Source of the DNA: CAVQJU01 sp963755195
GTDB lineage: Bacteria > Acidobacteriota > Vicinamibacteria > Vicinamibacterales > CAVVIG01
NCBI GenBank assembly: GCA_963755195.1
Contig: CAVWIZ010000001.1
Span: 1-64,000, forward strand
Direction of reading: 5' to 3'
DNA: 64,000 nucleotides
Both the position numbers and the translations under genes were made by a program. Positions 9,261 through 17,882 of the stretch are shown piece by piece (position 1 is the first letter of the stretch; the number at the start of each line of letters is the position of its first letter). A model generated the notes under the pieces. The model was given only the letters and a program-made list of their open reading frames with translations, was not told the origin of the DNA and searched no databases.

Positions 9261-10442
9261 CTATCGCACGACCGACGTCATCGTCCCGTTCGGCCCGGAG
9301 ATGATCCCTGGTGTTTCCAGCCTGATCTTGAACACGGCGTCACAGGCCGAGACGTACAAGTCGCGGCCGTCGCCACCGAATGCCAGATTCGTCGCGCAGA
9401 TCTGACGCTTGGGTTCCTGATCGCCCACGATGGGAAGGTTGAGGAACCCGAGGAGCTTCCCTTCAGGCGACGTGACACGGATCACGCCAGGTCCGGCGCC
9501 GCTCGTCGAGTAGATGTTGCCTCTGCGATCGACCTTCATTCCGTCGGTGATCCCGTCGCCCTCCGCCACGAGCGTTCCTTCGCCGAGCGTGTCGTCGGCC
9601 TTGACCTCGTACTTCATCAGCTTCCGGCCCGCGGTCAGATAGAGATACTTCTCGTCGAGCGAAAGGACAACCCCATTCGGGCTGGCGCCCAGCTTCTCCT
9701 GGGCCAGGGCTATTGTCACTTTGCCGTCTTTCCAGAGCCACACGTTGTTCGGCATCTGCTTGAGCGGGCTTCTGGCGCCGTCGCGAAGGCCGACGTCGCT
9801 GTCGGCGATGTAGATCGCGCCGTCCGACTTGATCGCGATGTCGTTCGGACCGTTGAAGCGCTTGCCTTCGAATCCGTCGGCGAGAACCGTTTGCGTCCCG
9901 TCCTTCTCGAGCCGCTTCACCGCAAGATCCTGTCCGGCGCACCACACCAGCCGCCCCTGGGCGTCGAGCAGCGCGCAGTTGGGGCCGATGATGATCACGT
10001 GCGTCCGGCCCGCGCGGGTCTGTATACCCACGTGATTCGGATCGTTGCCGGTGTAGCCGGCCTTCTCCATGAAGACCGAGACCTTGTGATCGGGGGTGAT
10101 CTTGTAGATGACGTTGTCGATGAGGCTGCTGACGAGCACGTAGCCGCTGTTGCCCTCTCGAATCCAGAGGACGCCTTCGTTGATGCCGAAGCCGGTGGCC
10201 AGGGTTTCGATCGTCGCGTTGGGCGAGATGACGGCATCGAGCGCCGGATCGCTCCGCGTGATGCTGAACGGCTTCGGCGCCGGCGCGGGGCCGTCTCCGC
10301 GCATCTGGGGCCCCGCCGGGCCGCGGCCGCCGCCGGCCGGCGCCTGACCGCCAGGACCAGGAGCCTGCGCGCGAGAACCGGTCGTTCCGAAGCACACGAC
10401 CAACGCCGTCGCCGCGATGAACGCCGCGAGAATGTGTTTCAT
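9261..10442 (-). CDS. Secreted SMP-30/gluconolactonase-like beta-propeller
   Basis: The 393-residue product has a signal peptide (AAFIAATALVVCFGTTGSRA) and a Pro/Gly-rich linker. A propeller of SMP-30/gluconolactonase type follows. Diagnostic stretches are GINEGVLWIREGNSG (metal-ligand Glu), FNGPNDIAIKSDGAIYIADSD (Asn-Asp ligands), ASPNGVVLSLDEKYLYL and GITDGMKVDRRGNIYST. It is likely a calcium- or zinc-dependent lactonase acting in the periplasm. It lies 29 bases downstream of folD on the same strand. Confidence 0.8.
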   Translation of the reverse strand: MKHILAAFIAATALVVCFGTTGSRAQAPGPGGQAPAGGGRGPAGPQMRGDGPAPAPKPFSITRSDPALDAVISPNATIETLATGFGINEGVLWIREGNSGYVLVSSLIDNVIYKITPDHKVSVFMEKAGYTGNDPNHVGIQTRAGRTHVIIIGPNCALLDAQGRLVWCAGQDLAVKRLEKDGTQTVLADGFEGKRFNGPNDIAIKSDGAIYIADSDVGLRDGARSPLKQMPNNVWLWKDGKVTIALAQEKLGASPNGVVLSLDEKYLYLTAGRKLMKYEVKADDTLGEGTLVAEGDGITDGMKVDRRGNIYSTSGAGPGVIRVTSPEGKLLGFLNLPIVGDQEPKRQICATNLAFGGDGRDLYVSACDAVFKIRLETPGIISGPNGTMTSVVR

Positions 10443-10471
10443 GATGTCGTTTCCCCTGCGTGCGCGCCCGC

Positions 10472-11353
10472 TCAGCCGATCCAACCGGCGGCAAGCTGCT
10501 TGGCGTGCGCGGTGATGGCGTTGCGCATGAACATCGCGACGGTCACCGGACCGACGCCGCCGGGCACCGGCGTAACCCAGCTCGCCACTTCCTTGACGCT
10601 CTCCGTGTCGACGTCGCCGACGATCATCGTCTCGCCGTTCGGGCCGGTGACCTGGTTGATGCCGATGTCGATGACCGCCGCGCCAGGCTTCACCATGTCG
10701 GCGCGCAGGAACTTCGGCTTCCCCACCGCGACGAGCACGGCGTCGGCGCGGCGCGAGTGCGCGGCCACCGAACGCGTCTCGTGATGGCACACCGTCACCG
10801 TCGCGCCTTCGCCCATCAACATGAACGCGGCGGGCTTCCCGACGATTTCGGAGTGACCGACCATGACGACTTCCAGACCGTGCAGATCGAGTCCGGTGGC
10901 CTTGATCAGCTCGACCGATGCTGCCGCGGTGCACGGCGCCAGCGCCAGATCGTTGTAGACGATGTTGCCGATCGAAGCGGGATTCATGCCTTCGATGTCC
11001 TTGAGCGGATGGATCGCGGACGCCAACGAGCGGCCGTGAATCTGCGCGGGCACCGGGCGCTGGAGGATGACGCCGAGGACGTCGGCGTCGTCGTTCATGG
11101 CCAGCAGTCGCGCCTTGCACTCCTCCTGGCTGAGGCCGCTCGGCCAGGTCTGGTTTTCGAAGCGGAGACCGATCTTCTCGGCCGCGCGCGCCTGGCCGCG
11201 CACGTAGACCGCGGATGCCTTCTGCTCGCCGATGGTGACCGACACGAGTCGTCCGATGGCGTGCGCCGCCGCCGCCTGGCGCACGCGGCCCGCCACTTCG
11301 TCGAGGATGCGGTCACGCACCGCCCTGCCGTCAAGGAGCCGGTTGTCTCTCAT
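10472..11353 (-). CDS. folD: Methylenetetrahydrofolate dehydrogenase/cyclohydrolase
   Basis: This bifunctional enzyme of one-carbon folate metabolism oxidises 5,10-methylene-THF with NADP and hydrolyses the methenyl product to 10-formyl-THF. The 293 residues match the family length. Visible hallmarks are Tyr-x-x-x-Lys replaced by YVRGQARAAEK, GVILQRPVPAQI (family consensus GxxVQxPLP), a VMVGHSEIVGKPAAFML nucleotide-binding motif, and DIGINQVTGPNGE then TPVPGGVGPVTVAMFMRN at the C-terminus. The start could equally be ATG 11359. It is divergent from the SpoIIE phosphatase gene, only 45 bases away. Confidence 0.9.
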   Translation of the reverse strand: MRDNRLLDGRAVRDRILDEVAGRVRQAAAAHAIGRLVSVTIGEQKASAVYVRGQARAAEKIGLRFENQTWPSGLSQEECKARLLAMNDDADVLGVILQRPVPAQIHGRSLASAIHPLKDIEGMNPASIGNIVYNDLALAPCTAAASVELIKATGLDLHGLEVVMVGHSEIVGKPAAFMLMGEGATVTVCHHETRSVAAHSRRADAVLVAVGKPKFLRADMVKPGAAVIDIGINQVTGPNGETMIVGDVDTESVKEVASWVTPVPGGVGPVTVAMFMRNAITAHAKQLAAGWIG

Positions 11354-11398
11354 GGTCATCGGTTGGCCGTCTGGCGCACTGACGATATCATCACGCCG

Positions 11399-12829
11399 GT
11401 GGAGAGCACGGAACTCGACTCGAAGGCCCTTCGACAGGCGGCGCTTCGAAGCGACCGGATTCGCATCATCGCGATCCTGATCGTCCTGTGCCTGCTGTTC
11501 GTGTTCACCGTGGCCCGACAGGCTTGTACTCGAGGGCATCGACGGCGCGCGGGGTCTGGCGATCTTCGCAGCCTTTTTCGGCACGATGATCGCTTATGAA
11601 GTGGCGACCCTCCGGCGCGTGACCCGTGCCTTGGGAGAGGGAACGGAACCGGCTCCCTGCCCGTTGGATCAGCAACGTCGTCGTCGAGGCGCTCTTTCCG
11701 ACCATCGGCCTCGGCGTGCTCATCGCAATGGGCATGACCCGCCCGTACGCCGCCCTGGTGGCGCCGGTCGTCCTGACCTATTTTCTCTTCATTTCGCTAT
11801 CGACGCTGCGGTTGAGTCCGACCCTGGCACGCCTCTCGGGCCTGTGCTCGGCCGCCGGTTATTCGGCCGTCGCGATCTACGTGTTCGCCCGCTATCCAAC
11901 GCCGGACCTGGGGACGGGCATGTATCCGATCGAGTTCTACGTCGGCAACATCGTCGTCATCCTGGTGGCAGGATTCGTCGCCGGCGAGGTGGCACGTCAG
12001 ATACGAGGTCACGTGAGCGCCGCGTTGCGCGAAGCGCGCGAGGTGGAGCGGATACGGGGCGAGCTCGAAACCGCGCGCACCATCCAGCAAGGCGCTGCTG
12101 CCGAAAGAGGCACCGCGGCTCGCCGGCTACGACGTGGCCGGCTGGAATCAGCCGGCGGACCAGACCGGCGGCGATTACTTCGGGTGGCAGGACCTTCCCG
12201 ATGGACGCGTGGCGTTCACGCTCGCGGACGTCACCGGACACGGCATCGGCGCGGCCCTCGTGGCGGCGACGTGTCATGCCTACACCCGGGCTGGCATGGC
12301 CGAGCAGTCAGATCTGGGCGCGATTCTGGGCCAGGTGAACCGACTCCTCTGTGACGATTTGCCGCCCGGCAAGCTGGTGACGTTCGTGGCGGCCGCGCTG
12401 GAGCCCGCGGAGGGCCGGCTCGAGCTCCTCTCCGCCGGTCATGGTCCACTGCTGCTCTACACGGCATCGGACGATCGCGTTCAGGGCTTCGCGGCGCATG
12501 GCATCCCGTTCGGCATCGTCCCCACAATGTCCTATGGGCCAACACAGAAGATCCGCCTGGCGGCAGGCGATCTGCTGGTGCTCCTCACCGACGGGTTCTT
12601 TGAGTGGGAAAATGCGGCGAACGAGGACTTCGGCATCCCACGGCTGCAGGAGGCCATCCGGGCCGCGCGCAACTTGCCGGCCTCACAGATCATCTCCAGC
12701 CTTCACGAGGCCGTCGTCCGCTTTGCCGGCGGAACGAGGCAACTGGACGACCTCACGGCGGTGGTCGTGAAGCGCCTCGCGGGACATGCGCCCGATTCTG
12801 CCGCGGTGCCGCGCCGTGCAGTCTCGTGA
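11399..12829 (+). CDS. Membrane SpoIIE-type PP2C phosphatase (three frameshifts)
   Basis: After correction this is 475 residues. It has a short cytoplasmic start, about six membrane segments (beginning IIAILIVLCLLFVF, then PTIGLGVLIAMG, VLTYFLFISL, YSAVAIYVFA and VVILVAGFVAG), a coiled linker (VERIRGELETARTIQQALLP) and a PPM/SpoIIE serine phosphatase domain (TGGDYFGWQ, ADVTGHGIGAALVAA, LLSAGHGPLLLY, LLVLLTDGFFEW). Metal-ligand Asp residues are present. Single extra bases break the frame near 11522, 11660 and 12097. Starting from GTG 11399, it heads an operon with yfiR-like and TonB-receptor genes, so it probably reports an outer-surface signal to a cytoplasmic anti-sigma-factor antagonist or similar phosphoprotein. 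Confidence 0.8.
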
Positions 12830-12882
12830 GGAGTATCGAACTGCACAGCGGCACGCGCGGACTCCTGCCATGGTAGGAGGAC

Positions 12883-13449
12883 GTGACGGCCCCGCGACTT
12901 CCATTTCTCGCGACGTTCTCCGTGTGCCTGCTGCTTTCGACGCCGATCGCCATCGGCCAGGACGTCACGGAGTCGTCTCTCAAGGCCGCCTTCATCCACA
13001 ACTTTGTCAGGTTCACCGAGTGGCCGCGCGACGTCCTTCCTCCGGCTGCGTCCCTGGTGGCGTGCGTGCTCGGAGACGCGACGTTCGGCGACGTGCTGGA
13101 GAACTACGTCAGGGGGCACGCCGTTGACGGCCACACCATCTCCGTCTTGCGCGTCGCCGCTGAAAAGATTGAGGCGATCCCGCGTTCGTGCCACCTGCTC
13201 TACGTGACGGGCGTCACTGCCCTCCAGGCCACCCAGGCGGCGGCCGGTCTCAACGGGGTTCCCGTGCTGACCTTGAGCGACGTGGATCACTTCGCCCAGG
13301 GCAGCGGAATGGCGGAGCTCTACGTCGAGAACAGCCGGATACGATTCAGGATCAACCTCACCAACACGAAGCGCTCGCGCCTTCAGCTCAGCTCGAGGCT
13401 TCTTTCGCTGGCGACGCTCATCAAGGATGACCCCAATGCGAAGCAGTAA
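12883..13449 (+). CDS. YfiR family periplasmic protein
   Basis: The 188-residue product has a signal peptide (LATFSVCLLLSTPIAIG) and the YfiR/DUF4154 domain: LKAAFIHNFVRFTEWP, CVLGDATFG, a central VAAEKI and CHLLYVTG, and a conserved end (ENSRIRFRINLTNTKRSRLQLSSRLLSLA). In Pseudomonas, YfiR is a periplasmic repressor of the diguanylate cyclase YfiN. Here it sits between a membrane phosphatase and a TonB receptor, so its partner may be the phosphatase. The GTG start at 12883 follows a GGAGG site. Its end overlaps the receptor start by 14 bases. Confidence 0.85.
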   Translation: MTAPRLPFLATFSVCLLLSTPIAIGQDVTESSLKAAFIHNFVRFTEWPRDVLPPAASLVACVLGDATFGDVLENYVRGHAVDGHTISVLRVAAEKIEAIPRSCHLLYVTGVTALQATQAAAGLNGVPVLTLSDVDHFAQGSGMAELYVENSRIRFRINLTNTKRSRLQLSSRLLSLATLIKDDPNAKQ

Positions 13450-15431
13450 CGCCCGGGCGCTGGTCGTCCTCGCCCTGCTGGCGGCGCCTGCCGGTGCGCG
13501 GGCGCAGCAACTGCCTGACCTCAGCGCTCGAGGAGCTGATGCGCTTCGATACCGGGCGCGTGTTCGGCGCCTCCGAGCGAATGCAGCCGGTCACCGAGGC
13601 GCCCGCGTCCGTCTCGTTCATCACGGCGGACGATATCGCCCGCTACGGGTATCGGACCCTCGCCGACATCCTGCGAGGCGTGCGAGGGTTCTACGTGACC
13701 GACGACCGCAACTTCAGCTATCTGGGCGCGCGCGGCTTTGCCAAACCCGGCGACTACAACAGCCGCATCCTGCTGCTGGTGAACGGGCACCGCGTCAACG
13801 ACAACGTATACGGCCAGGCGGAGATCGGCGCGGAGTTCGGAATGGACCCGGCGATGTTCGAGCGGGTCGAAATCATCCGCGGGCCTGCCTCGGCGCTCTA
13901 TGGCGACAGCGCGTTCTTCGCGGTCGTCAACGTGATCACGCGGACGGGCGCATCGCTCGGCGGCGCCTCGATGGCCGTTGACGGCGGCAACCTCGACACG
14001 GCGCGGGCGCGCGCCAGCCTGGGCCGGAGCCTCGCCAACGGCGTGGACTTCGCCGTCTCGGGCACCTTCGAGCGAAGCGGAGGCGTCGAGCGGCTCTACT
14101 TCCCGGCGTTCAACACACCCGAGACCAACCACGGAATGGCCGACGGGCTCGACGGCGAGCAACTCGGGCAGTTCTACAGCCACCTCACCTTCAAGGATCT
14201 GACGTTCACGGGCGCATACGGCGCACGGCAGCGGCACGTGCCTACGGCATCGTTCGGCACGCTGTTCAACGAGCAGACATCGCCCGAGCAGACCACCGAT
14301 CGCCACACCCTCCTCGACCTGCAGTACGCCCACTCATTCGGCGCCACGCGTCTCGTGGGTCGAGCCGCTTACGATCAGTTTTCCGCGAGCGGTCGCTATC
14401 CCTTTGCCGGCCCCGAGAACGGCGCGCCGCCACTGGTGAATCACCTTGACGTCCTCGGCGCCAGGTGGAGCATCGGAATGCTGATGCAACGGCCGTTGCC
14501 GGGACGGCACGTGTTGACGGCCGGAGCGGAGTTCATCGACAACGTGCATCAGGATCAGCAGCTGCAGTTCAGCGATTCGAGTCTGCCGGTTTTCATCGAG
14601 AACCACTCCTCGACACAGCACGCGCTCTACGCCCAGGACGAGTTCAAGGCCGCGCGCTGGCTGATCCTCAACGCGGGCGTCCGGTACGATGGCTACGAGA
14701 ACTTTCAGCGGTTGACGCCCCGTGCCGCCGTCATCGTCATGCCGTCGCCCAACCAATCCTTGAAGTACCTGTTCGGATCGGCGTTTCGCGCACCGAACGC
14801 CTACGAGCTGACGACCTTCTACTTCGGAGAGTCGGCCCTGCGGCCTGAGTCGATCGACACCCACGAATTCGTGTGGGAGCGCTACACGAACAACTGGCTG
14901 CGCACGTCGGCCTCGGCGTACTGGTACAAGGCAGAGGGCCTGATCACGCTCATTGCGGATCCTTCGACGCGGCTGGGCACCGCGTACGTCAACGAAGGAG
15001 AGGTCAGGGCACGAGGGCTGGAGTTCGAGGCGCAAATGCGGATCAGGGGAGGTGTGCAGGCGCTGACGAGCTATGCGCTGCAACAGGTCATCGACCAGGA
15101 CACCCGCGACGCGCTCACCAACTCGCCACGCCACATGCTGAAGGCGCGCGTGAGCGTGAACGGTCCGACCGATCGGTCCTCCATCGCGGGCGAGGCGCTG
15201 TACTTCAGCAGTCGGACGACGCTCGCCGGCAACACCCTGTCATCCGCGACGCTTGTCAACCTGACGATGATCCAGCCGATTGGGCGCTCCTTCGAGGTGG
15301 TCGGCACGGTCCGCAATCTCTTCAACGAGCAGTACGCGGACCCGGTGTCCGACCTGCATCTGCAGGACTCCATTCCCCAGAACGGCCGGACATTTCTCAT
15401 CGGGCTGCGGTGGAAGGGTCCGGCGAAGTAG
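13436..15431 (+). CDS. TonB-dependent outer-membrane receptor (one frameshift)
   Basis: The corrected protein has 664 residues: a signal peptide (ALVVLALLAAPAGARAQQ), then the DLS-LEELM segment typical of receptors paired with YfiR proteins. A plug domain follows (SVSFITADDIARYGYRTLADIL, FERVEIIRGPASALYG, VVNVITRTG), then a beta-barrel to the C-terminus. One extra G near 13528 moves the frame between DLS and LEELM. The barrel has alternating strand patterns and aromatic girdles but no ligand clue. The gene overlaps yfiR by 14 bases. The substrate is unknown; it may be a sensor rather than a transporter. Confidence 0.85.
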
Positions 15432-15529
15432 CCTGTTTCCTGGCAATTACGGCCTCCTGTGCTAAAAAGGACAGACGCCCTAATCCAAGAACGGATATCG
15501 TTTTCGAGGCTCGCTAGCCGGAGGAAGAA

Positions 15530-15943
15530 ATGCTTATCACGCTCGTTCAGGACCAGTTCCGGCAGGGTCCACCGCTCACGATTTTCGTGCCTGAGGATCG
15601 CGCCGACGACGTGATTAGCGGCATGGCGACGGAAGGCTGGCACGTCCTCAGCAAGATCTACGAGCCGGCCGCGCCCGTGGTCGATTCCCTTCAGGTAGCG
15701 CTGCTCCAAGTGAGCGAGATGCCGGCCGGCGAGCCGATTCGAGTGGCCGTTGAATACGGCGCGTTGTCCGCGATCTCCAAGGCACCAATGGCGGCGGTCC
15801 CCAACTCGCCGAGTCCTCCGGTTCCTCCGCAGACGAAAGCCGCCAGTCGGAAAGCACGCCCCGCCCAGGCAGCGTCTCAACCCGCGCGAAGCCGACGGCC
15901 AGCGCGGAGAGCGAGGCGGCGAAAAGCGTCGACGCGGCACTAA
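15530..15943 (+). CDS. Small protein with a basic, disordered C-terminal tail
   Basis: This encodes 137 residues. The first 75 look folded (LTIFVPEDRADDVISGMATEGWHVLSKIYEPA). From about residue 90 the chain is Pro/Ala then Lys/Arg-rich (PPVPPQTKAASRKARPAQAAS to RRPARRARRRKAS), reminiscent of nucleic-acid-binding tails. No family is recognised. A strong GGAGGAAGA ribosome site lies just before the ATG. The stop overlaps the convergent acetyltransferase stop by 4 bases. Confidence 0.55.
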   Translation: MLITLVQDQFRQGPPLTIFVPEDRADDVISGMATEGWHVLSKIYEPAAPVVDSLQVALLQVSEMPAGEPIRVAVEYGALSAISKAPMAAVPNSPSPPVPPQTKAASRKARPAQAASQPARSRRPARRARRRKASTRH

Positions 15944-17091
15944 CCGATCGTCTTTTCGTAGAGTCGATAGATCTTGTTGAGGCGGCCGCCCGACGCCTCG
16001 ATCCCCGCATTGATCGCGTTGTTGTCCTCGAGCGTCCATGAGAGTTCGCCGCGCACGTAGCCGTTGGCGACAGCCCGCCCGTAGATTTCAGAAATCATCA
16101 ACGGATACAAGCCCTGGTTGCGGTACTCGTGAATCACGCCGAGAAGCAGGAGCCGGCAGCGATTGACGATCTTTCTGCGATTCAGGAAATGCCACAGCCC
16201 GAACGGCAGCAGATTCCCTTTCATCCGCTTCAGCACCTGGTTCACGTCCGGCAGCGCCACCACCGTCGCGACTGCCCGGCCGCCGACTTCCGCGAACAGG
16301 ACGAGATCCGGATCGATGACCGGCCTGAGATCGCTGGCGAGCTGCCTCATTTCGGCGTCTGTCGGCGGGACGAACCCCCAGTTGTGCTCCCAGGCCGACC
16401 GGTAGATCGACGCCATCAGCGCGAGATCGCGCCCGAACTGTTTCATGTCCACGCAGCGGATCCGAATCTCGTTCTTGCGTCGCACGCGGTCGGCGAGTCT
16501 TTGAACATATGGCCTGAGCGGCGCCGTCACATCGAAGTCCCACGCGAGCAGATCCTTCACCTTCACGTATCCCGCGCGCTCGACGAACCCCGCGTACTCC
16601 GCGGGGTTGTACGGCATCAACACGTACGGATCGTCATCGAACCCGGAAACGAGCAGCCCTGCACTCTCGTTGAGCGAGGGGTTCACGGGCCCGCGGACCG
16701 CACGGCAACCGCGCCGGCGTCCCCACTGCTCGACCGCCGCGAGCAGGGCGGCGCCGGTTGGCGCATCACGCGCCTCGAAGAATCCGAACCACGCCACCCG
16801 CTCGCCGTGGAGCTCGTTGTGCGCCCGATCCTCGATCGCCGCCACGCGGCCCTGCACGCGACCGTCGACAACTGCGAGGAACAACTCCATCTCGGCATGC
16901 GCGAAAAACGGATTGCGCGCCGACGAGAGACGACGATGGGCGTCGCGGCGGAGCTCGGGGATCCAGTGAGGATCGTTGGCGTAGATCCGATAGGGCAGCT
17001 CGACGAACTCCCTGACCTGACGTGCGGTAGCCGCCGGCACGATGGCGGGCGCGGTGTGCTCTGCTTCGGAAGGGCCTGAGCGACTCATCAA
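15940..17091 (-). CDS. GNAT-fold acetyltransferase-like protein
   Basis: This is a 383-residue cytoplasmic protein of the large GNAT-like family found in many bacteria. The N-terminal half has FVELPYRIYANDPHWIPELRRD and AVRGPVNPSLNESAGLLVSGFDDDPYVLMPYN. The C-terminal half carries a second acetyltransferase-like subdomain with LLLLGVIHEYRNQGLYPLMISEIYGRA, where RNQG stands at the acetyl-CoA pyrophosphate loop, and LSWTLEDNNAINAGIEASGGR, seen in GNAT ends. The acceptor is unknown. It is divergent from the secreted protein at 17163. Confidence 0.7.
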   Translation of the reverse strand: MMSRSGPSEAEHTAPAIVPAATARQVREFVELPYRIYANDPHWIPELRRDAHRRLSSARNPFFAHAEMELFLAVVDGRVQGRVAAIEDRAHNELHGERVAWFGFFEARDAPTGAALLAAVEQWGRRRGCRAVRGPVNPSLNESAGLLVSGFDDDPYVLMPYNPAEYAGFVERAGYVKVKDLLAWDFDVTAPLRPYVQRLADRVRRKNEIRIRCVDMKQFGRDLALMASIYRSAWEHNWGFVPPTDAEMRQLASDLRPVIDPDLVLFAEVGGRAVATVVALPDVNQVLKRMKGNLLPFGLWHFLNRRKIVNRCRLLLLGVIHEYRNQGLYPLMISEIYGRAVANGYVRGELSWTLEDNNAINAGIEASGGRLNKIYRLYEKTIG

Positions 17092-17162
17092 AAACGCACG
17101 CGCCGATTTTACTGTGGCCGGCCGGCGCCCTGCTATACTCCGCCTGATTGACGGAGGCGTTG

Positions 17163-17843
17163 ATGCGAAGCAGCAAATCGATCGTCATGTGCCTGTTGTT
17201 TCTGGGCGTTTCGGGCAGCGCGTTTGCGCAGCGGCAGGGCGGCGCCGCGCCCGCGCGCGCAGTACGTCCACCGCTTTTTCTCCGCGAGGAATGGAAGCAG
17301 ACGCCGGCCGGCGGCGAGCATCCCGTGACGCCGGAGGCGCTTGCCAACCCGAACCTCGAGCTGAGGCTCTACGGGACGACGAGTAAAGAAGTCCAGCTCA
17401 CGGGAAGCGCGCAGGACGAGAACAACCCGATTCACGTGTGGACGGGGCTCTGCAGCACGCCGTGCGCGGTCGCGTTCCGCGACAAGAACAATTACGCCGA
17501 TCTGACGGGTCTTGCCCGGATACGCTGGGTGACCAAGATGTCCGGCTTCCACCAGGTCCGCCCCATCGTCAAGCTGGCGGACGGCACGTGGCTGGTCGGA
17601 GACCACGCGGACGGATCCGTCGCCGACTGGCACGTCAGCGAGTTTTCGATCTCCGAAGTGCGCTGGCTGAGGCTCGACATCAACAACGTCGTGACGAAGG
17701 GCAATTTCGTTGAAAAACCGGATCTGAGCAAGGTGGACGAAATCGGTTTCGCCGATCTCATCCCGGGCAGCGGCCACGGGCCGGGCGGGTGGTCGGATGT
17801 CGCGGCGGTCGAGGTGTTCGGGGGATCGGTGAAACGGCCCTAG
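17163..17843 (+). CDS. Secreted protein of unknown function, possibly beta-sandwich
   Basis: This encodes 226 residues with a signal peptide (SIVMCLLFLGVSGSAFAQ). The mature chain is beta-rich (LELRLYGTTSKEVQLTGS, HVWTGLCSTPCAVAFRDKNN, HQVRPIVKLADGTWLVGDHA), with two nearby cysteines that could pair. It suggests a sugar- or ligand-binding sandwich, but I cannot name the family. A GGAGG site lies 8 bases before ATG 17163. A TATACT hexamer at 17134-17139 could be a -10 box, but there is no convincing -35. It converges with the PQQ dehydrogenase across a repeat. Confidence 0.6.
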   Translation: MRSSKSIVMCLLFLGVSGSAFAQRQGGAAPARAVRPPLFLREEWKQTPAGGEHPVTPEALANPNLELRLYGTTSKEVQLTGSAQDENNPIHVWTGLCSTPCAVAFRDKNNYADLTGLARIRWVTKMSGFHQVRPIVKLADGTWLVGDHADGSVADWHVSEFSISEVRWLRLDINNVVTKGNFVEKPDLSKVDEIGFADLIPGSGHGPGGWSDVAAVEVFGGSVKRP

Positions 17844-17845
17844 CG

Positions 17846-17882
17846 AACGGAAGACGTAGAACGGAAAACGGAAAACGGAAGA
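17846..17882. repeat. AACGGAA short-period repeat between convergent genes
   Basis: Four near-copies of AACGGAA/AACGGAAA with a 7-8 base period fill the entire 39-base gap between the stop of the secreted protein and the stop of the PQQ dehydrogenase. The sequence resembles the reverse strand of the repeat at 8341-8368. Confidence 0.7.
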
